64,000 bases of DNA from DATJHM01 sp963777355. GTDB lineage: Bacteria; Chloroflexota; Ktedonobacteria; Ktedonobacterales; Ktedonobacteraceae. This document shows, piece after piece, positions 37,529 through 46,124 of this stretch. A program made the translations under genes and the position numbers. Position 1 is the first letter of the stretch; each line of letters begins with the position of its first letter. Location: positions 62,001 to 126,000 of the forward strand of contig CAVZQK010000055.1 in NCBI GenBank assembly GCA_963777355.1, read 5' to 3'. Below the pieces are notes generated by a model. It searched no databases and had not been told where the DNA came from. It saw nothing but the letters and a program-made list of their open reading frames with translations.

Positions 37529-39250
37529 GTGGAAACTGCATTTAGAAACGAGATGAGTCAATCGGCACATTTCGTCCAGTTCTGTGAAACGGACGCATTC
37601 CTCATCAATTCTCTAAGCGATTTCATCGGCACTGGCTTAAAAGCTGGGGACGTCTGCATTGTTATCGCTACTCAGCCTCATAGAACAAGTCTTGAAGCAC
37701 AATTGCGGGTAAACGGGCTGGACCTCGCTACCGCCTGCGCACACAACCAATACATCTCACTCGATGCGGCTACTATCCTCTCGCAATTCATAGTCGAGGG
37801 AGAGATCTCGTCCAAGCGTTTCTCTGAGGTCGTTGAAAGCCTTATCATACGTGCCGCGCATGGGCAACGTCATATCCGCATCTTTGGGGAAATGGTCGCG
37901 CTGCTGTGGGCAGAAGGAAAGCGGGCAACGGCAATCCATCTGGAAGAATGCTGGAACGATCTCGCCGACAGCCATACTTTTTCGCTTTTCTGTGCCTATC
38001 CACTGAAATACTTTGGCGGAGAAGGGTACGAGGCGGAGTTTACGGAGATTTGCCATCAGCACACGCAAGTTGTGCCAGCTGAAAGCTATAGCGCTCTCGC
38101 TGATGCACAGGAACGCTCGCGTATCATTACACTACTACAGCAAAAAGCGCTCTCTCTCGAAGCCGAGATTGCAGAACGCAAGCGAGCTGAGGAGCGTCTG
38201 CGCCTCTCTGAGAATCGCTACCGCCGCCTCTTTGAGGCTTCCAGAGATGGGATTCTCATCGTCGATCCTTACACCACTACGATTAGCGATGCAAATTCTG
38301 CCATCACAGATCTGCTCGGTCTCTCACGCAAACAGTTGCTCGGTCAGGATCTCTGCCGCGTTGGCCTCTTACAGGATCAAGAGTCTACCGATGCGGCCTT
38401 ACAAGAATTGCAAGAGAAACATATTCTCCGTTATGAGACCGAATTGTTTTATACCGCTAAAGACCAGCAGCGGGCGCTAGAGGTTATTTGTAACCTCTAT
38501 CAGGAGAATGGGCGCGACGTTATCCAATGTAATATACGCGATATCACCGAACGTAAAACACTGGAACAGCGCAAAGATGAGTTTATCAGTATGGCAAGCC
38601 ACGAACTCAAAACGCCCGTCACCAGTCTCAAAGGCTTTCTCACACTTTTACAGCGGCGCTTGACCGTCCGGGGAGAAGAAAAGAGTCTGCATTACCTGGC
38701 GCGCATGGATGCTCAAGTCCAGCGATTAACGACGCTCATCAATGACCTGCTCGATCTTTCCAGGATGCAAATCGGTCAACTCATCTATAGAGAAGAATAC
38801 TTCGATGTAGATACGCTATTGGAAGAAATTGTGGAAAACGTCCAGGGCACCACGCAGACACATCATCTTCTGCTTGAGGGTGAGGCTCAGACAGAGCTAT
38901 TTGCGGACCGAGACCGGATCGAGCAGGTACTCATTAACCTCCTGAACAATGCCATCAAGTACTCAGCCCAGGCAGACACTGTGCGTATCCATGTTGAGCG
39001 GAACGACAACCAGATCCATGTGAGCATTCAGGATTTTGGCATTGGTATTGCGAAAGAGTACCAGGACAAAATTTTTGAGCAGTTCTACCAGGTGACTGAT
39101 CCAGCGACAAAAACCTACCCTGGTCTCGGCATCGGCCTCTATATCTCCTGCCAAATTGTCAGGCGACATGGTGGACAATTATGGGTAGAGAGTGAAAAAG
39201 GTGCCGGGTCCACCTTCCACATGGCACTCCCACTCTCCCATAACGTATGA
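37529..39250 (+). CDS. MEDS-PAS sensor histidine kinase
   Basis: A 573-residue soluble kinase. GTG 37529 lies 8 bases after TTGAGGAG. Residues about 10-175 form a MEDS (DcmR-type sensory) domain (SAHFVQFCETDAFLINSLSD, IRIFGEMVALLWAEGKRATA). Then come a coiled coil, a PAS domain (residues about 228-345), HisKA with phospho-acceptor His 358 in SMASHELKTPV, and HATPase_c with NLLNNAIKYS, DFGIGI and GLGIGLYIS. There are no membrane helices, so the signal is intracellular; MEDS domains are linked to one-carbon or redox sensing. The single-domain response regulator 215 bp downstream is its probable partner. Confidence 0.92.
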   Translation: METAFRNEMSQSAHFVQFCETDAFLINSLSDFIGTGLKAGDVCIVIATQPHRTSLEAQLRVNGLDLATACAHNQYISLDAATILSQFIVEGEISSKRFSEVVESLIIRAAHGQRHIRIFGEMVALLWAEGKRATAIHLEECWNDLADSHTFSLFCAYPLKYFGGEGYEAEFTEICHQHTQVVPAESYSALADAQERSRIITLLQQKALSLEAEIAERKRAEERLRLSENRYRRLFEASRDGILIVDPYTTTISDANSAITDLLGLSRKQLLGQDLCRVGLLQDQESTDAALQELQEKHILRYETELFYTAKDQQRALEVICNLYQENGRDVIQCNIRDITERKTLEQRKDEFISMASHELKTPVTSLKGFLTLLQRRLTVRGEEKSLHYLARMDAQVQRLTTLINDLLDLSRMQIGQLIYREEYFDVDTLLEEIVENVQGTTQTHHLLLEGEAQTELFADRDRIEQVLINLLNNAIKYSAQADTVRIHVERNDNQIHVSIQDFGIGIAKEYQDKIFEQFYQVTDPATKTYPGLGIGLYISCQIVRRHGGQLWVESEKGAGSTFHMALPLSHNV

Positions 39251-39289
39251 TAGACAATTCAGGAGAAGAGTCACATTCTCCGGAGACGA

Positions 39290-39420
39290 CCAGGCCGCAA
39301 TACCGTTTAGAGAAGAGTAACAGTCAGCTCAATGCGAGTGATTTTCGCTCTGCCATACGAGCATGAATTGCACGTAACTAAACCGTATTGCGGCCTGGCC
39401 GATCTGCCCTACGCGATTTT
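39290..39420 (+). repeat. Palindromic repeat containing a family B unit
   Basis: CCAGGCCGCAATACCGTTTA (39290-) and the inverted CTAAACCGTATTGCGGCCTG (39378-) match in 20 of 21 positions. The right arm continues into family B GGCCGATCTGCCCTACGCG. This copy shows that at least some family B repeats are halves of a larger palindrome of about 110 bp, lying between the kinase and its response regulator. Confidence 0.6.
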
Positions 39421-39465
39421 CAACCTTCTACATAGGACAAACTAAACGTAAGGATAAAAGCCCGT

Positions 39466-39843
39466 ATGCAGCGCATGCAGAAAAAAATTCTCGTAATTGA
39501 TGACGAGATAGATATCTTAGAATTTCTTGCAGAAATCCTGGAACTAGAAGGCTATACTGTTGTGACCATAGATAGAGCTGACCATGCAGAACAGTTGCTT
39601 ACGGCTGACTTACCAGACCTTATCCTACTCGACGTTTTACTCTCTGGGAAAGATGGTCGTGATATCGTCAAAAAACTGAAACATCAGGCGGAAACCAGGC
39701 ATATCCCAGTAATTATGTTTTCAGCCCATCCCAATGCTGAAGAGACGGCACGGGCCGCCGGAGCCGATGATTTCCTGGCAAAACCATTTGAATTAGATGA
39801 GCTATTGAAGAAAATCGCTTTGCTCTCCACCAGCACGATATAA
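39466..39843 (+). CDS. Single-domain response regulator (CheY-like)
   Basis: A 125-residue receiver domain: acidic pair VIDDE at 11-14, phospho-acceptor Asp 56 in LILLDVLLSG, conserved Ser of IMFSAHPN and Lys of FLAKPFELDEL. There is no output domain, so it acts through protein contacts or as a phosphate relay. ATG 39466 follows AAGGAT. Downstream of the MEDS-PAS kinase on the same strand. Confidence 0.9.
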   Translation: MQRMQKKILVIDDEIDILEFLAEILELEGYTVVTIDRADHAEQLLTADLPDLILLDVLLSGKDGRDIVKKLKHQAETRHIPVIMFSAHPNAEETARAAGADDFLAKPFELDELLKKIALLSTSTI

Positions 39844-39848
39844 AATTC

Positions 39849-40040
39849 AGTCCTCTTTTTTTAGCTGGTTTTCTTTTAAGTGCCCTCCTCTGGTCTTTTT
39901 TTATGTCGGGCCTCATTGCCTGGGGCCGACGTTTTGTCACCCCCTTCTTCTTCCGTCTCATCAACCTCCTCTGCGGCCTGGCGCTTGGCTTCTTCGCTCT
40001 CAAACTACTATGGAGTACGCTCCTGTTATTGAAAGTTTGA
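39849..40040 (+). pseudogene. C-terminal remnant of a LysE-family translocator
   Basis: An open frame without a start codon runs for 63 codons to TGA 40038-40040: FLAGFLLSALLWSFFMSGLI, then RRFVTPFFFRLINLLCGLAL and GFFALKLLW. This is the last two membrane helices of LysE/RhtB exporters, including the typical 'N..CG..LG.FA' segment. It begins 5 bases after the response-regulator stop, so the junction is a deletion or insertion scar. Confidence 0.6.
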
Positions 40041-40253
40041 GTCTTTCCAACTCTTTTTTATATGGGCAAACTCCTCTTACTCAATTCCATAATTCTCGCC
40101 ATTTTCCTACAGCCACATCCCACCAACAATTTGAGATGTGGCTGTACCTTTGATGACTGCCCCAGCGAAAATCTGCTGGAAATGCAGCCCATTAATTGGC
40201 TGAGCAAATTGCTACTCATTTTTTGAAAAAGATATGGAAATGGAGTGTTACCC

Positions 40254-40296
40254 TTGACAAACTATCTATATTAGTTTATAAAATATGTATATTAGT
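40254..40296 (+). promoter_or_regulatory. Promoter with direct-repeat operator for the MBL-TetR operon
   Basis: TTGACA (40254-40259) and TATAAA (40277-40282) are spaced by 17 bases. TATATTAGT occurs twice, at 40267-40275 and 40288-40296, exactly 21 bp apart (two helical turns), overlapping the spacer and the -10 region. The TetR protein encoded second in the operon is the likely binder. Confidence 0.65.
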
Positions 40297-40331
40297 AAAA
40301 ATTTAATAAGATAAACAAAGGAAATAGAGAA

Positions 40332-41063
40332 ATGAAAACGCAAGCTGTAAGTACCAATCTTTTTCAGTTGACACATCTGGGACTGGTTAACTGTTTTCTG
40401 GTGCGCGAGGAGGACGGGTTTACACTGGTCGACACTTCCTGGCCGTCGAGTCAGGCACAAGCGATACTACAAGAGGCAAGCAAACTGGAGTTGCCAATTA
40501 TGCGCATTGTGTTGACACACGCACACATCGATCATGTGGGTTCGCTGGACGCACTGCACGAGCTGCTACCGGATGTGCCAGTAGCTATCGGTCAGCGGGA
40601 GGCGCGTTTGCTGGCTGGTGATCTGAGTTTAGATCCTACGGAGCCACGAGGCGAGAGAGCACCCGGCTCCTATCCCTGCAAGACAAAACCGACGCTGCTT
40701 CTGAACGAGGGCGAGCGAATTGGCTCGCTTGAGATGATTTTCACACCAGGACACTCGCTCGGTCATTGCGCCTTTCTCGATGTGCGGGATCGCGCGTTGA
40801 TTGTGGGCGACGCCTTCCAGACGCTGGGTGGCGTGGCGGTTTCAGGAACGATCAAGCCCCTTTTTCCTCTACCAGCAATGTCAAACTGGAGTAAAGAGCA
40901 GAGCCTGGCAAGCGCCCGCAAGCTACTGGCGTTACAACCGTCTCTGCTGACCGTGGGTCATGGCCGCTCGCTCAGCCAGCCCCAGACGGTCATGGCACAT
41001 GCCATCCAGATCATGGAACGTGACCTGTTGAAAACACGTGGAATGCAGAACAAGCTAGCATAG
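40332..41063 (+). CDS. MBL-fold metallo-hydrolase
   Basis: A 243-residue metallo-beta-lactamase-fold protein. The zinc motif THAHIDHVGSLDAL (HxHxDH at residues 63-68), the downstream His in FTPGHSLGHCAFL, the bridging Asp in LIVGDAFQTLGG and a final VGHGRS are all present. ATG 40332 follows AAAGGAA. First gene of an operon with TetR, YrdB-like and DUF1697 genes. Substrate unknown (thioester, lactone or ester hydrolases are common). Confidence 0.9.
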   Translation: MKTQAVSTNLFQLTHLGLVNCFLVREEDGFTLVDTSWPSSQAQAILQEASKLELPIMRIVLTHAHIDHVGSLDALHELLPDVPVAIGQREARLLAGDLSLDPTEPRGERAPGSYPCKTKPTLLLNEGERIGSLEMIFTPGHSLGHCAFLDVRDRALIVGDAFQTLGGVAVSGTIKPLFPLPAMSNWSKEQSLASARKLLALQPSLLTVGHGRSLSQPQTVMAHAIQIMERDLLKTRGMQNKLA

Positions 41064-41098
41064 ATAGTACAAGATATGTTTGTAGAAAGGGTTTTCAC

Positions 41099-41674
41099 AT
41101 GACACGGAGAGCTGGATTGGACAGGATGGCCGTGATCAAGGATGCCGTCAGGCTGGTGGATGAGGATGGTCTGGAGCAGCTCTCGCTGGCGCGGCTAGCC
41201 GAACACCTGGAGGTGAAGGTACCTTCGCTCTATAATCATGTCGCAGGCCTGCCCGGTCTCAAGAGCGCCCTTGCAAAGTACTGCTTGCGTGAACTGCTAG
41301 ATCAGCTCACGCGGGCGGTGATGGGCAAAGCACGCACAGAGGCCATTTTTGCGCTGGCCGATGCATTTCGGGACTACGCCAGAACAACGCCCGGTCGCTA
41401 TATGCTTACGCTGCGAGCGCCCGCGCCCGACGACGCCGAGTGGCAGGAGTTGGGGCAACAGAGCGTGGGAGTCGCACGCGCCGTGCTCGCACCCTATAGA
41501 CTGGGAGAAGAGACTACCATTCACGCCATCCGCAGTCTGCGCAGCATCGTCCAGGGCTTTATCTCTCTAGAAATGGCCGACGGCTTCGCCATTCCTCTCG
41601 ACCTGGATGCCAGCTTTCACTGGCTAATCAGTCTATACGCCGCTGGACTGGAGCAGATGGCAAACCAGGCATAG
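41099..41674 (+). CDS. TetR/AcrR-family regulator (TetR_C_33/WHG type)
   Basis: A 191-residue regulator. Helix-turn-helix MAVIKDAVRLVDEDGLEQLS, LARLAEHLEVKVPSLYNHVA. The C-terminal domain includes IHAIRSLRSIVQGFISLEMA, the 'R..R....GF..LE..GGF' signature of the WHG domain. It lies 35 bp after the MBL gene and likely autoregulates the operon through the upstream direct repeats. Confidence 0.88.
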   Translation: MTRRAGLDRMAVIKDAVRLVDEDGLEQLSLARLAEHLEVKVPSLYNHVAGLPGLKSALAKYCLRELLDQLTRAVMGKARTEAIFALADAFRDYARTTPGRYMLTLRAPAPDDAEWQELGQQSVGVARAVLAPYRLGEETTIHAIRSLRSIVQGFISLEMADGFAIPLDLDASFHWLISLYAAGLEQMANQA

Positions 41675-41735
41675 AAGCCATACTGGCAATTTTTGCTGGC
41701 AGTATTCATGAAAAAAAGAAAGGCAAGGATGAAAA

Positions 41736-42110
41736 ATGGTTCTCACTACATTAAAATATGCAAATCTTGGACTGGCTCTCGCGCTGGAGCTATGTGTGGT
41801 CGCGTCCCTATGCTATTTTGGCTTTGTAGTTGAAGCAAGTTGGGTAGAAAAAATTGGCCTGGGTATTGGCCTGCCAGTGCTGGCCATCGTCATCTGGGCA
41901 ATCTTTGGCGCACCCGCCTCACGGCGACGTCTGCAAGGTCTCCCATTTCTACTTCTGCAAATCATCTGGTTCGGCGCAGCAGCAGTGGCCCTCTACTTCG
42001 CTCGCCAGCCCATTCTGGCAATCATTTTCGCGCTCCTCTTTGTGCTCAATACTATCCTGGCCTACGCCTGGGACCAGAAAAAAGCCTCTCTACCAGGCAC
42101 TAGCCGCTAG
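41736..42110 (+). CDS. YrdB-family membrane protein (DUF2568)
   Basis: A 124-residue protein with four hydrophobic helices (LALALELCVVASLCYFGF, IGLGIGLPVLAIVIWAIFG, LLLQIIWFGAAAVALYFA and ILAIIFALLFVLNTILAYAW). The FGAPASRRRLQG loop between helices 2 and 3 is the DUF2568 signature. ATG follows AAGGATG. Function unknown; in other genomes it is often next to TetR regulators. Confidence 0.85.
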   Translation: MVLTTLKYANLGLALALELCVVASLCYFGFVVEASWVEKIGLGIGLPVLAIVIWAIFGAPASRRRLQGLPFLLLQIIWFGAAAVALYFARQPILAIIFALLFVLNTILAYAWDQKKASLPGTSR

Positions 42111-42206
42111 AAATTTCTTTCGCTCTGGAGCATAATCCAGGAGGGGGTCCCTTACTATCCACACCCGGCAACCATACAATCCAAATAGCCACAAAAAGGA
42201 TGAAAA

Positions 42207-42749
42207 ATGACTACGTTTGTCTCTCTATTTCGCGGCATTAATGTTGGCGGTAATCATAAAGTTAAAATGGCCGACCTGAAAGCTCTGCATGAAACACTGA
42301 GATTACAAGATGTCTTCCCTTATATACAGAGTGGGAATGTTGTCTTTAAATGCGAGGATAGAGAAGAGGAACAGCTCCAGAAGCAGATCGCGGAGAGCTT
42401 CGAGCAAAAATTTGGCTTTCACGCAGAAGTTATTATTCGCACTTCCGCTGAGCTCAGAGCTATCATCGAGAAGAATCCCTTTCAGGGCCAGGCGGACAAA
42501 GAATCAAAGTGGGTTACCGTGATATTTCTGGATACCCTCCCCGAAAAGATGGCGCAGGAAGCTCTTCTCCAGGCGTATAGTGGTCCGGAGGAAATCTTTT
42601 TCAGCGGGAAAGAACTGTATGTCTATTATACCGATGGTATCGGGCGCTCTAAACTTTCCCATACTTTGATCGAGAAAAAGCTGAAAGCTCGTGCCACGGC
42701 AAGAAATTGGAACACTATTCTAGCCTTGCAAGAACTGAGCCAAAATTGA
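42207..42749 (+). CDS. DUF1697-family protein
   Basis: A 180-residue protein. The opening TTFVSLFRGINVGGNHKVKM, then YIQSGNVVFKCEDREEEQLQ and FFSGKELYVYYTDGIGRSKL, are diagnostic of DUF1697. Full length for the family; the biochemical role is unknown. Start ATG 42207 after AAGGATG; it lies 96 bp behind the YrdB gene and may belong to the same transcript. Confidence 0.9.
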   Translation: MTTFVSLFRGINVGGNHKVKMADLKALHETLRLQDVFPYIQSGNVVFKCEDREEEQLQKQIAESFEQKFGFHAEVIIRTSAELRAIIEKNPFQGQADKESKWVTVIFLDTLPEKMAQEALLQAYSGPEEIFFSGKELYVYYTDGIGRSKLSHTLIEKKLKARATARNWNTILALQELSQN

Positions 42750-42847
42750 ATGGCCAGATGTATTATTCTTAACTATGGAATTTGTCGGCAACAGAAGAGA
42801 GTAGAGGTCCTTTTCCAAAAAGTGTTAAGGCCGGTAGCAATCTTGCC

Positions 42848-42878
42848 TTGACTTAGAGCGTGCTCTAAAGTGTAAACT
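42848..42878 (+). promoter_or_regulatory. MerR-type promoter (19-bp spacer) upstream of the SDR gene
   Basis: TTGACT (42848-42853) and TAAACT (42873-42878) are separated by 19 bases, two more than optimal. The spacer contains the palindrome TTAGAGC-GT-GCTCTAA (42853-42868). Long spacer plus spacer palindrome is the defining architecture of promoters activated by MerR-family regulators (AdhR/YfmP-type sites look very similar). No MerR gene is nearby. Confidence 0.75.
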
Positions 42879-42960
42879 GGCAGAGAGGGCAGAGAGAGAA
42901 ATTTCATAGCATAGTACAAGAATGACGCTTATCAGAATTTCGAAAGGATAATTGTCTGCG

Positions 42961-43785
42961 ATGGCACAAAAAGTTTGGTTTATTACTGGTACCTCACGTG
43001 GCTTTGGGCAAGAATGGACCGAGGCTGCGCTTAAACGTGGAGACCTCGTTGCCGCCACTGCACGGAACACCGAGACGCTGGCAGCACTGGTGAAAATCTA
43101 TGGCGACTCTGTGCTCCCGCTCCAACTCGATGTCACTGATCGAGCGGCTGACTTTGCCGCTGTGAAGCAAGCGTATGAGCGATTTGGGCGGCTCGATATT
43201 GTCGTCAATAATGCGGGCTATGGACTCTTCGGGCCAGTCGAGAATCTCAGTGAGGAGCAGGCCCACGCCCAGATGGAGACAAATTTTTTCGGGGCGCTCT
43301 GGGTGACGCAGGCAGCAATCCCTTATCTGCGCGAACAGAAAAGCGGACACATCTTGCAGGTCTCATCGATTGGTGGGATCGCGGCCTACCCAATGCTAGG
43401 TCTCTATCATGCCTCAAAGTGGGCGCTGGAAGGGATGAGCGAGACGCTGGCACAGGAAGTAGCTCCCTTTGGCATCCATGTGACGCTGATTGAGCCAGGT
43501 GGCTTCGGTACTGACTGGAGTGGCAGCTCCTCTGTTCAAGTCGAGCCAGGCCCTGAGTATGCGTTTATACTTGAAGCCCGTAAAAGAACCCGTGCACAAT
43601 TGCCTTCCGGTGATCCAGCAGCGACGCAGAAAGCGATCTTGACACTGGTCGATACGCCCAATCCGCCACTGCGGCTCTTCCTGGGTTCTTCTCCGCTTGC
43701 TATCGCGCGTTCCTTATATGAACAGCGTCTCAAAACCTGGGAGGAATGGTCTGAAGTTTCTAACGAGGCGCAAGGGAATAAATAA
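42961..43785 (+). CDS. Short-chain dehydrogenase/reductase
   Basis: A 274-residue classical SDR: cofactor motif ITGTSRGFGQEW, the NNAG of VVNNAGYGLFGPVE, catalytic Ser in LQVSSIGGIAAYP and YHASKWALEGMSE (YxxxK), then LIEPGGFGTDW. Family members reduce carbonyls or oxidise alcohols with NAD(P). ATG 42961 is preferred over a TTG at 42952. The MerR-type promoter 85-110 bp upstream suggests induction by aldehyde or electrophile stress. A partial copy of the operator (TTAGAGCGTGC) occurs just after the stop, at 43790. Confidence 0.9.
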   Translation: MAQKVWFITGTSRGFGQEWTEAALKRGDLVAATARNTETLAALVKIYGDSVLPLQLDVTDRAADFAAVKQAYERFGRLDIVVNNAGYGLFGPVENLSEEQAHAQMETNFFGALWVTQAAIPYLREQKSGHILQVSSIGGIAAYPMLGLYHASKWALEGMSETLAQEVAPFGIHVTLIEPGGFGTDWSGSSSVQVEPGPEYAFILEARKRTRAQLPSGDPAATQKAILTLVDTPNPPLRLFLGSSPLAIARSLYEQRLKTWEEWSEVSNEAQGNK

Positions 43786-43905
43786 TCTTAGAGCGTGCCT
43801 AGTGAGCACTACCCATTTGTTCTGATTGGGATCAAAAAGGGTCCGGGAGGGAGAGCCTGTCTCATCTCGCTTTAGCGATTTGTGCGAAGGCAGGCTCGAC
43901 GCAGT

Positions 43906-45341
43906 TTAGAACTTGTTCCACAAGCCCTGGTTAGTAACTTCATGATGATAGGAGACCTCAGAGGTCTTAACCAGCGTCCCTAGATCACTGGGACTACGGC
44001 TGGCTACCTGTCTTTTGCAAGCCAGAAATTTCTCAATATTCTCCGTACCCAGAATCTCTCTGACAAAATCGCCAGACTCAAAAAGCGCTATCGCCTCTTG
44101 AATAGTGCCAGGTAACAGGCTCGCAGATTCATCTTCTGTAGAAATTCCGGCGCGACCTCACCATGCATGCCTGTTTTGAAAAGGATATAGAGGAGCAGGT
44201 AGGGATTGGCATCTGGACCAACAGACCGAACCTCTATACGTGCGGTCTTTTCGTTGCCCACGGGAATACGCACCATTGAACCACGGTCTATCGCCGAGAC
44301 CTTAATCTGATTTGGGGCTTCAAAATGGGGATCTAGCCGACGATAGGCATTGACACTCGCGTTCAAGACCAGGCAGATTTCTTGCGCATGGTTAAGCGTA
44401 CGCGAAATGAACTCATGTGCAAAAGTCGAGAGCTTCCCTTTGCCTTCTCTATCATGGAAAAGATTCTTGCCATTTTTCGCCACAGACATATTGATGTGCA
44501 TACCACTACCATTAATACCCATGACAGGCTTCGGTAAAAAGCACGCGGTCATACCCATATTGTTAGCAAGTTGACGACAGAGCAATTTATAAATCTGGAT
44601 CATGTCTGCCATGCGCAGAGCTTCGGCGTAGGAGAAGTTCATTTCAAACTGCGACGGAGCCACTTCGGGATGGCCTTTCTCGTTTTTAAAGCCCATCGCT
44701 TGCAGCACGCTCGCACAAGAATCGATAAACTGGCGCAGAGGATCAAGCGGCAACGCATGGAAATAGCCACCCGTAGAGATCAGCCGAAAACCCTCTCTCT
44801 CGTCAAAATTCTGTTCGGCATCTCGCCCTTCTACAATAAAGCCCTCAACCTCTGCCGCTACCAGGGCGCTTATGCCCTCTTGCTCTTTAAGATCGCGCGT
44901 AAAATTCTGCAACAAACCTCGGAAATCAGAGGCATACTGTGTACTATCGCGCGTCAAAATGTTGGCAAACATAATGACCTTGCCAGGTCCAAAAAGATCG
45001 GCAGGTACCCAGTAGAAACTGCTCCAATCTGGTTTAATACGCAGGTCGGATTCATGCTGAGCGGTAAATCCACGAATGGATGAGCCATCAAAGGTCAGAT
45101 TATCGGCGGAATCTAAGAGAAACTTTTTGTCATAATCCAACATATGGAAGCGGCCTTCCAGATCTGAGAAGCAGAGCGTCACCGTTCTGATGCCCTCCTC
45201 CTTCTCCAGATAAGAGCGATATTCGCTCTCCTGTTCCTCCAGAGGAACCGTGTCACGCTTATCCCTCGCGCTTGCGTTTAACTCGGCAAGCTCACCATAG
45301 GGAAGAGTCAAAAAAAGATCGCCCGGTAACTGATTATTCAT
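43906..45341 (-). pseudogene. glnA: Type I glutamine synthetase with a single-base frameshift near its C-terminus
   Basis: From ATG 45341 the frame encodes 417 residues with GS motifs: LTFDGSSIRGFTAQHESDLR, GHPEVAPSQFEMNFSYAEAL, the ATP site MGINGSGMHINMSVAKNG and VRIPVGNEKTARIEVRSVGP. It ends at 44088 after the out-of-frame peptide FLQKMNLRACYLALFKRR. The other frame restores the real ending: STEDESASLLPGTIQEAIAL, FESGDFVREILGTENIEKFL, to TAA 43906. Adding one A at about 44147 gives 478 residues in register. Without the C-terminal helix the protomer would lack an oligomer contact. The enzyme makes glutamine from glutamate, ammonia and ATP. Confidence 0.85.
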
Positions 45342-45435
45342 GTTTTCCCATTCCTGGATTCCAGGGGAGACGAAAATAAGAGGTTCAGCAGCAGCTAAGA
45401 GAAGATTGCACTTCTACAGGGAACGAATTATGACA

Positions 45436-45494
45436 AATAAAAACCCTGGAGCTAGCACCAATCGTAGGAATGCTAGAACCAGGGCAACGTTGCC
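45436..45494 (-). promoter_or_regulatory. Attenuator-like leader upstream of glutamine synthetase
   Basis: On the minus strand the stem CCCTGG+TTCTAGCA / TGCTAGCT+CCAGGG (45484-45444) with a 13-base loop is followed at once by GTTTTTATTT, an intrinsic terminator 95 bp before the glnA ATG. Just 5' lies the perfect palindrome GGCAACGTTGCC (45483-45494) that shares the terminator's first bases, so the two folds exclude each other. This is what a terminator/antiterminator leader looks like; it could also simply end an upstream small RNA. Confidence 0.5.
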
Positions 45495-46124
45495 ATAACT
45501 TTTTAACTCAGCTATATGAAGTATAAAACCAGTCTCTCGTCTTGTCAAGATGTCGTCAGCTTGTTTTATCAGCAGCATTGGTACTTTGCACAAAGTCCAG
45601 AGAAAGTTGGACAAATAATGATCTGGAGGAGCAAAAGCAAGGGATGACTGAAATGGGAGAATGGGCCAGATATTGCAGCAAAGAGAATGGATAGCCTTGA
45701 CCAGGAGCAAGCCGCCACTTCCACGGGCAAGCAGAATCACTAGGGAGGTGAGCAACAAGAAAAACAATTCCAGGAGACAGCCATATAGACGCCTCAAGAG
45801 AGACAGGAGGTACAGCAGAACAATGGTCTGGCCGAGAAAGCAAGATCATTCACACAGATAACGAGGGGTAGGACGTCCCTTCATCTATGGAGAGAAGAAC
45901 TCCTCATATTCCTTTCCTAGAATTGTTTTACGACAAGATAGACAGGATGAGGGTCAACTTCTCTTCTCTGAGGCACAAAGAAAGGCATTCATTGCCATAA
46001 CAGAGAATATACAATTATGCGCTAATGATAAAGCGACTCATGGCTCTATTCTCTCTTATCAGTATATCATACCATATGCACCTCAAGAAATGCTCAAGAT
46101 AATGGCAGAAACCCTCAATTTCAT
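45495..46124. other. 630-bp stretch without a supported gene
   Basis: Upstream of glutamine synthetase and downstream of the TetR stop. A 127-codon minus-strand frame (45414-45797) is hydrophobic but overlaps the terminator hairpin and has no ribosome site or family signature. The glnA promoter should be here. Confidence 0.35.

Noticed and set aside
45436..45494. T-box riboswitch ahead of glutamine synthetase
   Set aside because: No T-box consensus (TGGNACCGCG-like sequence) or stem I features; only a terminator and a palindrome are visible.
45414..45797. 127-codon hydrophobic minus-strand frame
   Set aside because: Overlaps the terminator-like hairpin of the glnA leader, lacks a ribosome site and family signature.
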